Source: Capitulum mitella (Eukaryota; Arthropoda; Thecostraca; Pollicipedomorpha; Pollicipedidae). From it: a DNA stretch of 64,000 nucleotides. The notes below the pieces were generated by a model. That model searched no databases, was not told the origin of the DNA, and was given only the letters and a program-made list of their open reading frames with translations. Position numbers and translations under genes: made by a program. This document shows, in pieces, positions 35,910 through 47,618 of this stretch; positions within the stretch are counted from its first letter, which is position 1, and each line of letters opens with the position of its first letter. The stretch spans positions 10,476,118 to 10,540,117 of the forward strand of contig CP099839.1 in the NCBI GenBank assembly GCA_030062745.1, read 5' to 3'.

Positions 35910-37897
35910 CTGCAGCAAGGTCACAGCGGTCAAGGACGGCCAGCTGACTCACGCAGCACTCACTGAGGACGCACAAAATGTCGCGTTGTTGCTATCGTGC
36001 GATGTCTCCGCCGACACTGACTGGGATATTTTACCATCTTCCATTGACTGGGGGAAGGAAGTTAACCCCTCCCCCTTTCCCTGTCTGTCTCGAGAACCAG
36101 TCGCCCTGTTTGGCTGAATTAAACCGCCGTCCATAATGCTGAACTGTGCGGTCTTGTGATACAAGCATTTTCTACTCTGGGATCAACGAAGGACGTCCCA
36201 GATCAGGCCAAACCGTCAAAAGTGGCCCTTTTTACCAAAGTCAACTGATCTCAATGAAAAGCATACCGGAACTAAAGTATGAATGATCATATATCTCGGG
36301 GTAGCTTTACTTCATATTCAGCAAGCCAAATGATCCAAGGTCATCAAAGGTTTAAGTCGCAATCTGGGTCAAATTTGAAGCCCTTTCCAACGAATCATGA
36401 AATACATGTTTCCAAGCCCATTAGACTTGCATATTTCAAAAAGGGCACTTGCAAAAAGATTTGCACACAAGTAAAGCCTTGGAATGGTCCCTATTACCAT
36501 GCACATGCAACATTGCAACATTTTAGGGTTTAAGGCCTAGAGTATTGCGAGCACGCTGGTGTCTCCGTGTGGCACTTTGATATGACTTGACAAGTCGATT
36601 TAGTCCTTGTCACACATTTTTGCAACATACTGTATGACGCCGCGAGGGCCAAAATCTCCGTCACGCCGGTAATCTGGTGCGTCAAGCGGACGCCACCAGT
36701 TTGCTCATTAAACTGAAATCTGCATGACATCGTCGAAGGTCAAACTGCGAACTTTTGGTTCCAAGAACAAGCTGTGCAAGACGGATGTGAAATATGTCGC
36801 AAGAAAATCGCTTGTCTTCCAGAGTTAAGTAGGCCGTATCCAAAAATCAGCTTATTCAGCTTCATTGCTGAAATATTGGTAAAACAATGTGAGAGAAAAA
36901 TTACTGGTCCCAGAAAGCGAAAAATACGCAGCTGACCGACGATGACCAAGGACGAGTTCAGTAGCGCTCCATACTGAACCCTTAGGTCATGCTGATATGC
37001 TGAATAGATCACAATCATCATGCGGTGTAAAAGCATCGACAATGCAGCGGCGAAGCAAAATTGAGCGTCAAACCGCTAAGTATGGTCATTTTTATGGCGC
37101 TGTTTGGACGCGACCTAAGATGACCTCGGTTCCAAATATCCACAAATATTCCCCACAAAAAAAATCCAAATATACGATCGCCAAGTATACGCACAACTGA
37201 TGTCAGAAAAGATAATGGAAGTTTCAAGACGCTACGTTCACTCGCTTGGGAGATACGCGGGAAATGCACCAGGAGGAGGAGCGTCAAACGCCCCCTAGTC
37301 AGTGGCGGGTTAAGCTCATGATTGACATAAAGTGGCCGTATGACTGGAAACTGACCGTTTTCCTTGCTGGAGGGACCCCAGATTTTGGATACTACGCACG
37401 TGGTGTAACGGAGAATGGTCAGTGCTACCAGTAGCCACAAAATGATGAAAATGATGAACGGCCACTGGGATAACGCACGCGGGGTCAGCTTTCATAACAA
37501 ATGGCGCTAAGATCAACTTTCTCCATGCAAAGCCAGATGGTTTAGGAATACGAGAGCTCGCTTGCGTGTACGGATATACGTGCTCTTAGAAACAGTAGAC
37601 GGTGTCTATAAATTTTGCTTTGTTTTACGCGACCATGCAGTGCACCTGACCTCGACGATGAATGGAATGTGTGGAACGACAAAATCTTTAGCAAAGGCGG
37701 CAAAGGGGCAATAAGTGAGGCACTGAAAATAGCAAAACTACACTTGAAGCATCAGGGACACGAAACGGGACCAGGCATAATATCCACGAGATCAGGAACG
37801 GGCCTTGCACGCTCGCGGCCGCTGCGGTTAGTAAATGGCTTCAGAAGGCGGTGGCCCCAGCAGGCGGAGAACTGAGGGCCCGCGAAAGGTTCATCAC
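35910..37897 (-). other. Intron of the TRMT9B-like gene
   Basis: About 2 kb between the predicted donor (GTGATG at 37,897) and acceptor. AT-rich, no further exon seen. Confidence 0.5.
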
Positions 37898-37991
37898 CAG
37901 CAGGGCGCGGCGCACGAAACTGTAGCACGTCTGGCCGGAAGGCGCCAGCTCCGCGGGGCTCTGGGACCCGCTGGTCACGGTCGGGTCGACG
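37898..37991 (-). CDS. TRMT9B-like protein, internal exon
   Basis: Acceptor GCTCACAG before 37,991 and donor GTGATG after 37,898. The 94 nt complete a split codon and then encode VDPTVTSGSQS ... QTCYSFVRRALL. The phases match both neighbours (phase 2 in, phase 0 out), which is the main support. The Cys-Tyr-Ser-Phe-x-x-x-Ala segment sits where human TRMT9B has its YGFYSTLGKSF segment. Confidence 0.65.
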
Positions 37992-38486
37992 CTGTGAGCT
38001 CTCTGAATCGGCCGCCGACCGGCCCGCCGACTCTCGAACCTGGCCGAAACACCGCAGTCTCAACCACCTCGGACGCGGCCACACCGCATGGTCGCCCGGC
38101 AAGGGCTTCCTCATTCCTCACTGACTGGAGGTATTACGTCCAGTCAGTTGGCATTAGTATAACAAAGTCACACTATACGCCTCCACGGTGCGTTGGAGGG
38201 TAACTTCGCGTGACAAGAATTCAACGAGAGTACAAGTATTGTCAGACTGGTGCACCACTGTCTTCATCTGACAACGCAATTGCGAAGCGTCGCAGCCAGA
38301 CACGGTGTCTACCGCACGTGAGCCATACGATCTGCGTATGTAACAGCTACTGGACCCGAGGCCTGTAACGAGAGGCGACGTTCTAACTAAGCTACATCCA
38401 ACACCCAGGTTTGAGCAATTAAAACACGAGGACTTCTGTTCCTGCTCAAGAAGCCACGCGCCTGGAGACGGTGGCCGACCACTGAC

Positions 38487-38644
38487 CTGGCTGACTCGGC
38501 CGAGGCCGTGTCGCTGTTCCGCCTGAATGCGCTGCAGGCGACGGCGTCTTCGTCCAGTGCGGTCGAGAAGGCCTCCGGCTCGTCCGCGGACGCCTTTTTG
38601 GTGCTGCTGAGCGAACGGGGCTGTTCCCACGGCACCAGCACGTC
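38487..38644 (-). CDS. TRMT9B-like protein, exon with QDVLVPW motif
   Basis: The exon encodes DVLVPWEQPRS and 41 further codons up to SDTASAESA, ending in phase 2 at donor GTCAGT. QDVLVPW is a hallmark found just after the methyltransferase domain in TRMT9B and ALKBH8. The acceptor CTCAG/GACGTGCTGG at 38,645 is the last member of a 17-fold repeated acceptor array. The upstream exons with the AdoMet-binding motif are not found between here and the end of the window. Confidence 0.75.
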
Positions 38645-39205
38645 CTGAGACCCAAACTGCCGGCACAGATCAGGACGTCCTGAGACTCAACTGCCGGCAT
38701 AGACCAGCACGTCCTGAGACTCAACTGCCGGCACAGACCGGCATGTCCTGAGACTCAAGCTGCCGGCACAGATCAGGACGTCCTGAGACTCATCTGCCAA
38801 CACAGACCGGCACGTCCTGAGACTCAAACTGTTGGCACAGACCAGGGCGTCCTGAGACTCAACTGCCGGCATAGACCAGCACGTCCTGAGACTCAACTGC
38901 CGGCACAGATCAGGACGTCCTGAGACTCAACTGCCGGCATAGACCAGCACGTCCTGAGACTCAACTGCCGGCACAGATCAGGACGTCCTGAGACTCAACT
39001 GCCGGCATAGACCGGCACGTCCTGAGACTCAACTGCCGGCACAGACCGGCACGTCCTGAGACTCAAACTGTTGGCACGGACCAGGGCGTCCTGAGACTCA
39101 ACTGCCGGCATAGACCAGCACGTCCTGAGACTCAACTGCCGGCACAGACCGGCACGTCCTGAGACTCAAACTGTTGGCACAGACCAGGGCGTCCTGAGAC
39201 TCAAA
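38641..39205 (-). repeat. 34-bp minisatellite of a splice acceptor
   Basis: Seventeen copies of minus-strand GAGTCTCAGGACGTG (with variants) recur every 34-35 bp from 38,641 to about 39,190. The first copy is the genuine acceptor of the QDVLVPW exon. Units 34 bp long shift the frame by one base each; the 35-bp variants contain an extra T. Confidence 0.93.
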
Positions 39206-40029
39206 GACCCAGAAATGAGAAAAATGACCTATATCTTCATCTATGGGGCAGACAATGCCACACATATTCTGCGCTGAACAACCGTGGTTAACCACCGTGG
39301 CTTTCCTGGGCGCAGTTTTTAGCTCACTGTATTTTTAAAACTGCACAGGGAATTCGCGTATTCGCGTTCTGTGAACGTCATAACTCACAAACTCACATTC
39401 GTGCTTCTCAACACATCGGTTTATTAATCACTGCTCAATTATGTATGCCTGCATATTTTCAGGTCAATTAAAATTATTTGTCTCTCAGGAAAAAAAATGA
39501 AAAACTCCCGACATACCATACCACCGCAATTTCTCTAAAAGTGTTGCGTCTAAAGTTGTGAGTTTACAGCGAGCGTGAGATATTTCGGTAGATGACGGCG
39601 GCGCCACGGTAGGGCGGCGTCTGGTTTCCGATTGGTCGGCGGAGTCGCGGTCAGCGGGCCATGGTGCGCCCACATCGCAGCTGCCGGAAGACGTGTGCGT
39701 GTGTGTGCGCTCGCGGCACTCCGTTCTGTGGCACGCCCGGGTCCGGACGTTAGGGTCTCCCTCCATTCGGCCACCAGGCGTTCATTTAGGTGTGGGCTGG
39801 GGTTTGATTTAGACAACAGTTGACCAGGAGAAATTGTAATTGTGTGTTTGAGTGTAATGTAGCTTGGATAGTCAACAAAAAAAAGCCCAAACCTCGGGAT
39901 TTTCCCGTCCTTATGAACGGAGCTGACCGAGTCTGCTGTGCGGTGAGGGAATATTCTATCATTTACAGAAAAAGCCACCGCTGGCTGCAGGTCCTGGTCT
40001 CGGCAGCGCGTAAAGGCACGCTCCATCCA
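39206..40029. other. Non-coding spacer
   Basis: No exon recognised. A modest GC-rich patch at 39,590-39,780 has open frames on both strands without a known domain. I searched it for methyltransferase motifs and saw none. Confidence 0.45.
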
Positions 40030-40975
40030 GGCAATCGAGATACACAAGCGCAAAATTTGATTTTATCAGCTGTCAAAATACAATTTTTGCTTACGTATTC
40101 AGGTGTCAAGCGACTAAACATGGTTTACAATAACAAACAAATGAATACATGCATCCGAGACGTCATTTTTCATACAATGACTGACAACTACAGCCTACTT
40201 TACCAGCGATCCCTGGCCGAGCATTTATCGGTAATTATTTGACAGTTGACGGCGTTCCTTCCCCCCCCCCGTGAAAATCGCTAATGTCGGCTGAGCCAGC
40301 TCAACCAATCTCCAGACTACGTCTGGGGCTAGTTACCAAACTCATTCCCCATGACTTTAAAAATGCATGTATAGTTATCTAGCTTCGTGCCAGCCGCGAC
40401 ACATCCTCTATTTCTGATAAATTAGCCCGTCCTGATTTTTTTCCATCTTTGACCAAGCATTTTCACTCATCTGTCCATGAACAAGTTTATGTCCTGTTTA
40501 CTCTCTAGAATGGTATTTTTTTAATTAAAACCATTTGCATTAGTTACGACGTCACCGTGTGTTGACAAAACGGTTACCGTAACTGAAATCAGCGCCCTGG
40601 TGAGTTCCGCGAAAACGCCATTAAAAACAATGCACGTTTATTACGACATCGCTCGCGTAAGAAACATGGGTAAGAAAACTATGCATCAAAACAAATCGAT
40701 AAACAAGAGGATCTGCCGGCAGTGCGAGTTCGAGCGGTGCGCGGCGTGCCGGGCTACCGGCTGTGGACGAACACCGTGTCGTGCGAGTGGAGGCCGGCCT
40801 CGCGCAGCGTCTGGTCGGCCCGCTCCGGCGCCGAGAGCTCGCGCCGCGGGCACGCGGCCAGCAGCACGTGTTCGGCGGCCGGGTAGCCCAGGTGCTGGAC
40901 GTACTCGGTGACGCAGCGTAGCCGTGACGACGACGGCAACTGGAACTGGATTCGGCCGCCGTCGGGCACATTGCA
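40030..40975 (-). pseudogene. Truncated UBXN7 3' end (UBX domain part and 3' flank)
   Basis: Homologous to 57,240-58,195. The coding part, 40,754-40,975, keeps the TAG stop and about 70 residues, from PDGGRIQFQLPSSS to TVFVHSR. That is most of the UBX domain and nothing upstream of it. The p97-binding FPR motif is CPR here. The AATAAA poly(A) signal is kept (40,637-40,642). The copy stops exactly at the duplication junction, so it has no promoter, start codon or UBA/UAS domains. Confidence 0.9.
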
Positions 40976-41000
40976 CATTGCACATTGCACATCGGCACAT
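40976..41000. other. Tandem duplication junction with filler repeats
   Basis: UBX-domain sequence changes directly into ACOX3 downstream flank through several CACATTGCA repeats. The same flank in copy A (about 4,062-4,075) has only one related phrase, catcgcacaa. Confidence 0.75.
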
Positions 41001-41087
41001 TGCACAAATGACAAAGAAAATTATGAAATGCCGATATGCACTAGCATTCAGCGATATGTATTAATGAAAACATCCTGCCTCAATACA

Positions 41088-41090
<3 letters not shown>

Positions 41091-41134
<44 letters not shown>
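41091..41134. repeat. (AT)n microsatellite
   Basis: Uninterrupted (AT)n, homologous to the AT block of copy A at 4,155-4,396. Confidence 0.95.
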
Positions 41135-41139
<5 letters not shown>

Positions 41140-41214
41140 TAAAGCTAGCAAACAGATTCTTAAGTATACATTGATGGTTGAAAACTACAGCAAACTTGGC
41201 ACTGATGATCTTAA

Positions 41215-42433
41215 CCCCACCCCGACTGGGGGGGGGCAGTTGACTGCCCCCCCTGAGGTTTTTCTGGGATTGCGAGAGAACCAACAAACACAGAGTCACG
41301 AAACTTTGTGTACCTTTTGCTTCATCAATTTTGCATCTCGCGTCAAAATTTTGACCTCAGGTCAGGTCAGGTACCTGACCTAGGTCAGGTCAAACAGACC
41401 TATGTCCAAAAAAGTTTGGCGCCCTCTAACTTTTTCGGAAAACAAGATATCTCAATAATACTTTCAGGGATTAGTGAACCTGATAGATGCAACAAATCTG
41501 CTTATCTCAAATTTCTCGGAATTTTCCGGGTCATTGACCTAAGGTCAAGCCCATTTTTAACACGTCATCGTTTTTTTCGGAAATTGACGAAATATTTCAT
41601 AACATTTTCAGTGTGGAACCAAGCAGACATCTAGTTACCGTCATTAGACAAAGTATCAATGACTTCCAGCCATTGACCTGAGGTCAGGTCACGACTAACT
41701 GTAGTGAGCCAAAATGTATCACCGTCAAAACCGGCGATGAATCACTCAGAATGGGTGGAAAATGGCAGAACTGGCTAGCACAGACGTAAGCAATACCAGG
41801 AACCTCAAGAAAGTTTGAAAAAGTAGCATATTTTGGAAATGAACAGGCTCTCGCGAATAAAGCTCCGCCAGTTGTGTAAATTGGAAACTAATGATTTTTT
41901 TCAAAATTTAAGCATGAAAAACCATCACAAGAACTACTAAGATCAACAAAATATACAAAGATGGTCAATTTCCGCGAAAATAAAGGAACGCAAAAATTAG
42001 TTCCCGTCAATTTGTTACCGCATACGGCAGCAGCGCACGCCTAGCAGCTGCCACGAGAAATGCCGTGTCTTTAACTCAACGTTTCGGCGTATGTATTGAA
42101 CAAATCTGGGAAATTAGACGTGTATCGGCATCCGCGGACCTTTGCTTGTGCGCTGGTACATTTACCTATGCGTTACAGCTCTTGAGATTCAGGCCATTTC
42201 TCGGTCTCGTGCAGTCGGCTATAAGAAAACATATATAGGGCGTAAATTGCTTACATATTATCTAAAACTAAAATTGAGACCAGTTTCGAACTCTACTCGT
42301 CACAGGCTTTCCAACGGTATGCTTATTTTCATCGTGCAACCAACCGTCCGTGAGTTAGAGGGGGGCGGCCAACCTTCGAAACGGTTGGCCGCCAGTCGCC
42401 CATGTTCGAAACGGACCGACGGTCGTGCGCGGG
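41215..42433. mobile_element. TTAA-flanked piggyBac-like MITE, copy 2
   Basis: 1,219 bp, CCC...GGG ends, perfect TTAA duplications at 41,211-41,214 and 42,434-42,437. The uninterrupted target is seen in copy A at 4,472-4,475. It is homologous to 2,632-3,832 in the same orientation, with one difference at the right end: the G-run/CAGTCAACTG hairpin is replaced by a CGGCCAACC/GGTTGGCCG hairpin around 42,366-42,392. No transposase frame. Confidence 0.88.
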
Positions 42434-42694
42434 TTAATTTGAAACAGTGGTAACACGATCACCAGCATTCTGTGCATTAGGCCCGCAAGGTCGTGATGGA
42501 TGGTACCTATGTATGTATGTATGTATGAATGAATGTATGTGTGCATTTGAATCTCTGGGCCACACATGTTGGCTTTTACGGCCCAGCGTCTAATACATTT
42601 AAAGGCAATGACAATGGTATTAAAAGGTCAAGGACATGATAATCACTGCATGATGATATATGACACATCATGAAAATAATGGACGCGTTGGCCT

Positions 42695-42830
<136 letters not shown>

Positions 42831-44119
42831 TCGGTATCCGTGTCACGGAAATAGTTGGATTACAAAAACTACGTTGTGAAAAGAATGACAGTGGAGGGCG
42901 AAATACGTTACGTGGTCATGGAAGGCTCACAGACAAACCTTTTTATTGTTACTTAAATCACACAAAACAGCAGAATACAGGACCGCGATACGGTCACCGC
43001 AAAGGACCGGAAACACTACCGATTTTTGAAAACATCCGCTTAAGACGGCCAACAACGACGAATCGTTCCCTGAAAACCCATCGTGCCGTCCCATGACTCG
43101 ACATCGCAGTCACTTCCAGGGTCAAGGCATCTATTTGCACTACTGGCTTGAAAAATAAGCGGAACCAAACGACCCCAAAGCATGCAATCACAGCCTAATT
43201 CACTGGGATTCAGTTGTGGACTTCCCCGTGAAAAGCACAGCCTAGTTGGCAATAGCAGCGCTTGAGTAGGTCAGTCGTGTTTCCCGTGCTCTGGTTTGCG
43301 ACTTTCAGTCAGTCATTTTCCCATTAGCATTACTCTTTGCTGAGTTTATTTCATCCAGTTACTGTTGAGCACTGTTGTGAGTCGTGAGTGAACAGCCAAC
43401 GATATGTATAGTCGTGATATGATATAGATCTGGCAGAAAACGGAGCTACCATTCAATTTATTATGACAAATGGAGACATTTTGCGTCACGGTTTACACTT
43501 TAACGACATTGTAGTAGTTCCCTTTTCTTGTCGTCATTTGGACGGCAAAATAATATTTTTATCAGACAGAATAATATATTTGCCATAGGAAATATTCTTC
43601 ATCAGTTTCCGGTAACAACTCCATGATACGCACCACAGCCTAAGCCTTCGACATACATATCGACAGGATCAACAATATCGAGCGTCCGTTGTTTTGGTCG
43701 ACAGTCACGCCCGCCGGAGCACTGTACCTGTCACGGGGTCCAAGATCGACTGCCTTTGTCTGGCTCAGGTTCTTAATTGTTACCAAGTGTTCTGGTGCAC
43801 TGACGATCGGCAGATGAATTCATTCAGTGTTGATATCGGGTAACATTGTCTGATGCTGACATCTGTCACACTTCTCGGCGTCAGGCGTGACGCTGAATCA
43901 AAGGAGATCAAAAACATGTGTTACGGGGGGGGGTATATATGTTACATCTCCATCGGTATAACCCGACCTACCTCCAAATGTTGATTTCTTTGCATTAAAA
44001 AAGTGTTCCGTGGACAAAAAATGCGCTTCCGTCCGCAAACGGGGCCAGAAGGCACGTGGGTCCTCCTTTTCCATGAATGGGACCCATAGCCCGGATGCCA
44101 ACCCCCCCCCTTCCCCGAT

Positions 44120-44159
44120 ACTGGACGCCGTTGCCAGTACGCTGGCAACGGCGTCCAGT
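44120..44159. repeat. Perfect 18-bp-arm hairpin
   Basis: ACTGGACGCCGTTGCCAG, then loop TACG, then its exact reverse complement. Copy A (6,059-6,089) has lost most of the left arm. Confidence 0.95.
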
Positions 44160-44889
44160 TACGATAGCAAGACTTCTTTGTAATGTTACAATGCGATAAA
44201 TTCCGCCTTTTGGCTGGAGACAAAATTAGACATTCTATGGCAATGATCATACGAATTTGTGGGACAAAGGCCAGCGCATTATGTCCCTTGGCAAACTTCC
44301 GTTCGCACAGTTTTGGGTTTTGCCAGCGAGGATTTCAGCCATGCCCCCGGTGAACAAAGGAAGCTTCCAAGCATTACAAACAGATACTCTTGCTAAATTA
44401 CATAAAAGAAAAATGAATGAAGTTAATCAGTACTTGCAAGCGAACTGGCTAAAAAAAAACCGAATTTTTATGGAGGCAACCGCTTCACTGCAGCGTCCAA
44501 GGAAAGGATGCCTTCTTCAAAGTTGGCTAATTTAATTTAGTTCGATTTTCTTGAGAATAAAACTACAGAGAAGTTATTTGTCTTTCTAAGAATTTCGTAT
44601 GTATCTAACTTGCCCGAAGCCCAAATACATCACCCGACTTTGTTAACAAAACCGTATGGCTTGTATCGCTACCCTACAAAATATAAAGCATCAAAATTCA
44701 AAACTGATTTCAGTCAATGCGCGTTAGTCACCAGTCCACTCAGCCCGTCCGCACGAAATGGTCAATGAAAGCATTTGCACCTGACGACTGAAGAGTGCAT
44801 GCCCACTATGCAAGCGTCACGTCCGCTACATAATCGTGCTGGTCGTTATCGCGTGGTTGCAGTCGCGTGCCAAGTAACCGTGTGTGTTC

Positions 44890-45420
44890 ACCGCACTGTG
44901 AGTGCATGGATGCACACGCGTAAGCGTGCGCATCCAAGGCCCCGCACGCGTTCATGCGCGAGCCTCTCACGAGTGGTATCCGCAGTCTGTGCGTGCGGAC
45001 GCGTCGGCGCGTGTTAGGACGCCGCCGTCGCCGGCCGGCTTGGGTCGGCGGAGTGACAGGAAGACCGGCGGCCGCCTTCACGGTGCGCAGCCAAGGCCAG
45101 CGCGCCGGAACCGCCGCCGGACAGCGCCGTCAGCGTGACAGCGCGGTTTGAGTTCTACCGTGTTCCCATGACTCCGGGGAGAGGGTCAGCGGAGGGACGG
45201 CCGGCGTCCGAACGGGGGAAGGAACTCGGCTCCGTGTTTGGCCGCAGTAACGGCAGCAGTTATGGGAACGGTGCGGTGCGGAGCGGACGTGAAGGTCGGT
45301 GGCACGAGCCGACAGACCTTGCGCCCGTGACCACTGGGCGCCAGGAAGACGTTCGTGACGCGGCAACGGGCGGCGTGACCACACGGACTGGCATCGCCTG
45401 ACATCACGTCACGATCGTCA
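44890..45420. promoter_or_regulatory. CpG-island-like GC-rich segment (copy B)
   Basis: Counterpart of 6,850-7,350, again dense in CpG in AT-rich surroundings. Indels (for example an extra ~24 bp near 44,935) change the frames relative to copy A, arguing against a conserved protein. Confidence 0.3.
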
Positions 45421-47618
45421 CGCCAACGACACAAAGCCACACAGCTTCTGTTATGAGGCGGTGTTGTAAACAAACGATGACCAGTCAGTTAAGCGGAGTT
45501 CCGCATTTCTTACGCAGATTCCGCATTTCCTAGGCCATTTCCACAACAGACACGGCGATTTTCAGCTAACTACAATGCACATTGTAAAAAAGGCGTGAGT
45601 TATACTGATATTCCAGTTTATTGTGCTACAACCCGTAGAACGACAGCGAAAGCCTGGGAGACCTTGGGAGGACATCAGACAACACTTGCAATGACCGTTA
45701 GTTACAGTTCACACAGCAATGATCTGTATTCGGCATTTGCTGCACACATTGCAAAGTGGGTCTCGACATTGAGGACAAGGCAAAACTTCATAATTTCGTA
45801 AAACTTCGGAAAATATGCTTCGGAAAACGCCCATTCATCACGCAGGTGGATCATCAAGACCGTCAAAAGTTCTTCGAATTCGTAGAGCTGACTGAAAACA
45901 ATCTCACAGTCTGTCGTCACAAGCGCCCTACAGTAAAAGCACAGGACTTCCATATATTGTCAGCAGTCTGGCTGGTAAACGTTATTTAGCATGATAAACA
46001 GACAACTCGGGATGGATTCTCAACATGCCGTCCATGACCGCGAACGTTTAAAGTATTTCAAATTTGATATTATACTGTTTCAGACATCTCTTTTGTAACC
46101 ATTTTCCTTTTCACAACAGACAAACGCACAGACTTGACGACATTCTTTTCCATACACTTAAGTTTTGTGGTCACGAAATTTCATGATATGTATCGGGAAA
46201 GATGGACAAGGCACCGGTACGACAAAACAGAACGAACAAAAATTAAAGAAATAGAGGAAGCCACGAAGTTGTACGCAATATAGTTCGTCTGGCCATGTGG
46301 AGTTCGTCTGACCACAACAATGCACATACGCAAACAACAGTTTTTTTCAATTTCGGTAATACAGGAAATGAAATTTCAAACGAGCGTTGTCTCCAGGCTT
46401 CCAATGAAGGAAGAATGCCAGCACAGAAAGGTCAAACCATAACAGAGTGCCTTGTGACAATTTCCAGCCAGCGAAACGTGTAAGTGCACGGAAAAGTTCC
46501 AGGTTGAGAAAAACAAGGCGTTACAGCAGCCGCGATGTGCTGTTAAATTCGTAACGAACCTAGTCCAAGAAAATCGTTCCTTTCGCTCAGTGCGGGCACC
46601 TGGACACTATTACACGAGAAATCGGACAAGTACGTATACATTATCATGTGACTCTGACGGCACGCAGAAGGTCCTTAATCGTCCAAAAAGTTCGGCACCT
46701 GGGCGAAATTATTCCTAATTCGGATTCACTGCACACCGAGGTCAGCGTCTCCCCTGGAAGCACTGTTGAGCATGGACTATATCAACGCCGTCCACCCCAA
46801 ACCTTTAGATAATATACACACACACATATATATAACGAAAAATTTAAAACAAGAGCAAGGTGTACCCGAAATTCTGCATGCCGACCGCATTTCAACGGAC
46901 AGCTACCGCATTCCATGTAAATTTGAGGGGTCTTTTGATTAAGAAAAAAATATCGAATGTCGTTTATGGCTGATGCACCGAAGACATTCGGCCATAATCG
47001 ACACTTGATGAGCAGGTCACTGCGCCTGAGAGGGTTTCAAAACCAAAGTGTCCAGTGCCGCCAAAACACCTAGATGGTGATAGCGGATCGTTTTTGTATC
47101 GTGCAATTCCCAAGAAAAGTGTGACTGACTTCCGACATCCCTCAAATATGTGCGCCTATTACCGATTACTTGGTCTGTTCAGCCATCAACTACTGCATGC
47201 CGTATAACAAGATGATTAACACCAATCTGCAATCAGTCATGGACTACAATCACTTTGACACTGGGCAGCTTTGCATGATGTGAGAAAACTATACAATCAA
47301 ATTCTTCCCCGATATAAAACCTGTACCCACACCCACAACGCGACGAGTTTCAGACCTACAGCTGATCACACTCACACTGGATCAGCGTGAGATAACTGTC
47401 CGTAATTTCAGAAATACATCGACGAGGCACCGCGGCCTTATCATATCATCAACGCCTTCCAGGCGTCTGGCCCCATTTCAGTGAGCAACAACTCTGCCGG
47501 TGATAGGCGACGGTCGCCAGCACCGCCGGGACCAGACACCTTGACTCCAGACAGAGCGGCGGCAGTGGCACAGAGTGGCACGGTGTCACGGTCTCTGGCG
47601 ACACCCGGCCGTCCTGGT

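Noticed and set aside
37018-37440. 140-codon minus-strand frame in the TRMT9B intron
   Set aside because: No domain, and no splice sites in matching phase with the neighbouring exons.
38641-39205. Array resembling a CRISPR
   Set aside because: Units are contiguous 34-35 bp tandem copies without unique spacers, in a eukaryotic gene.
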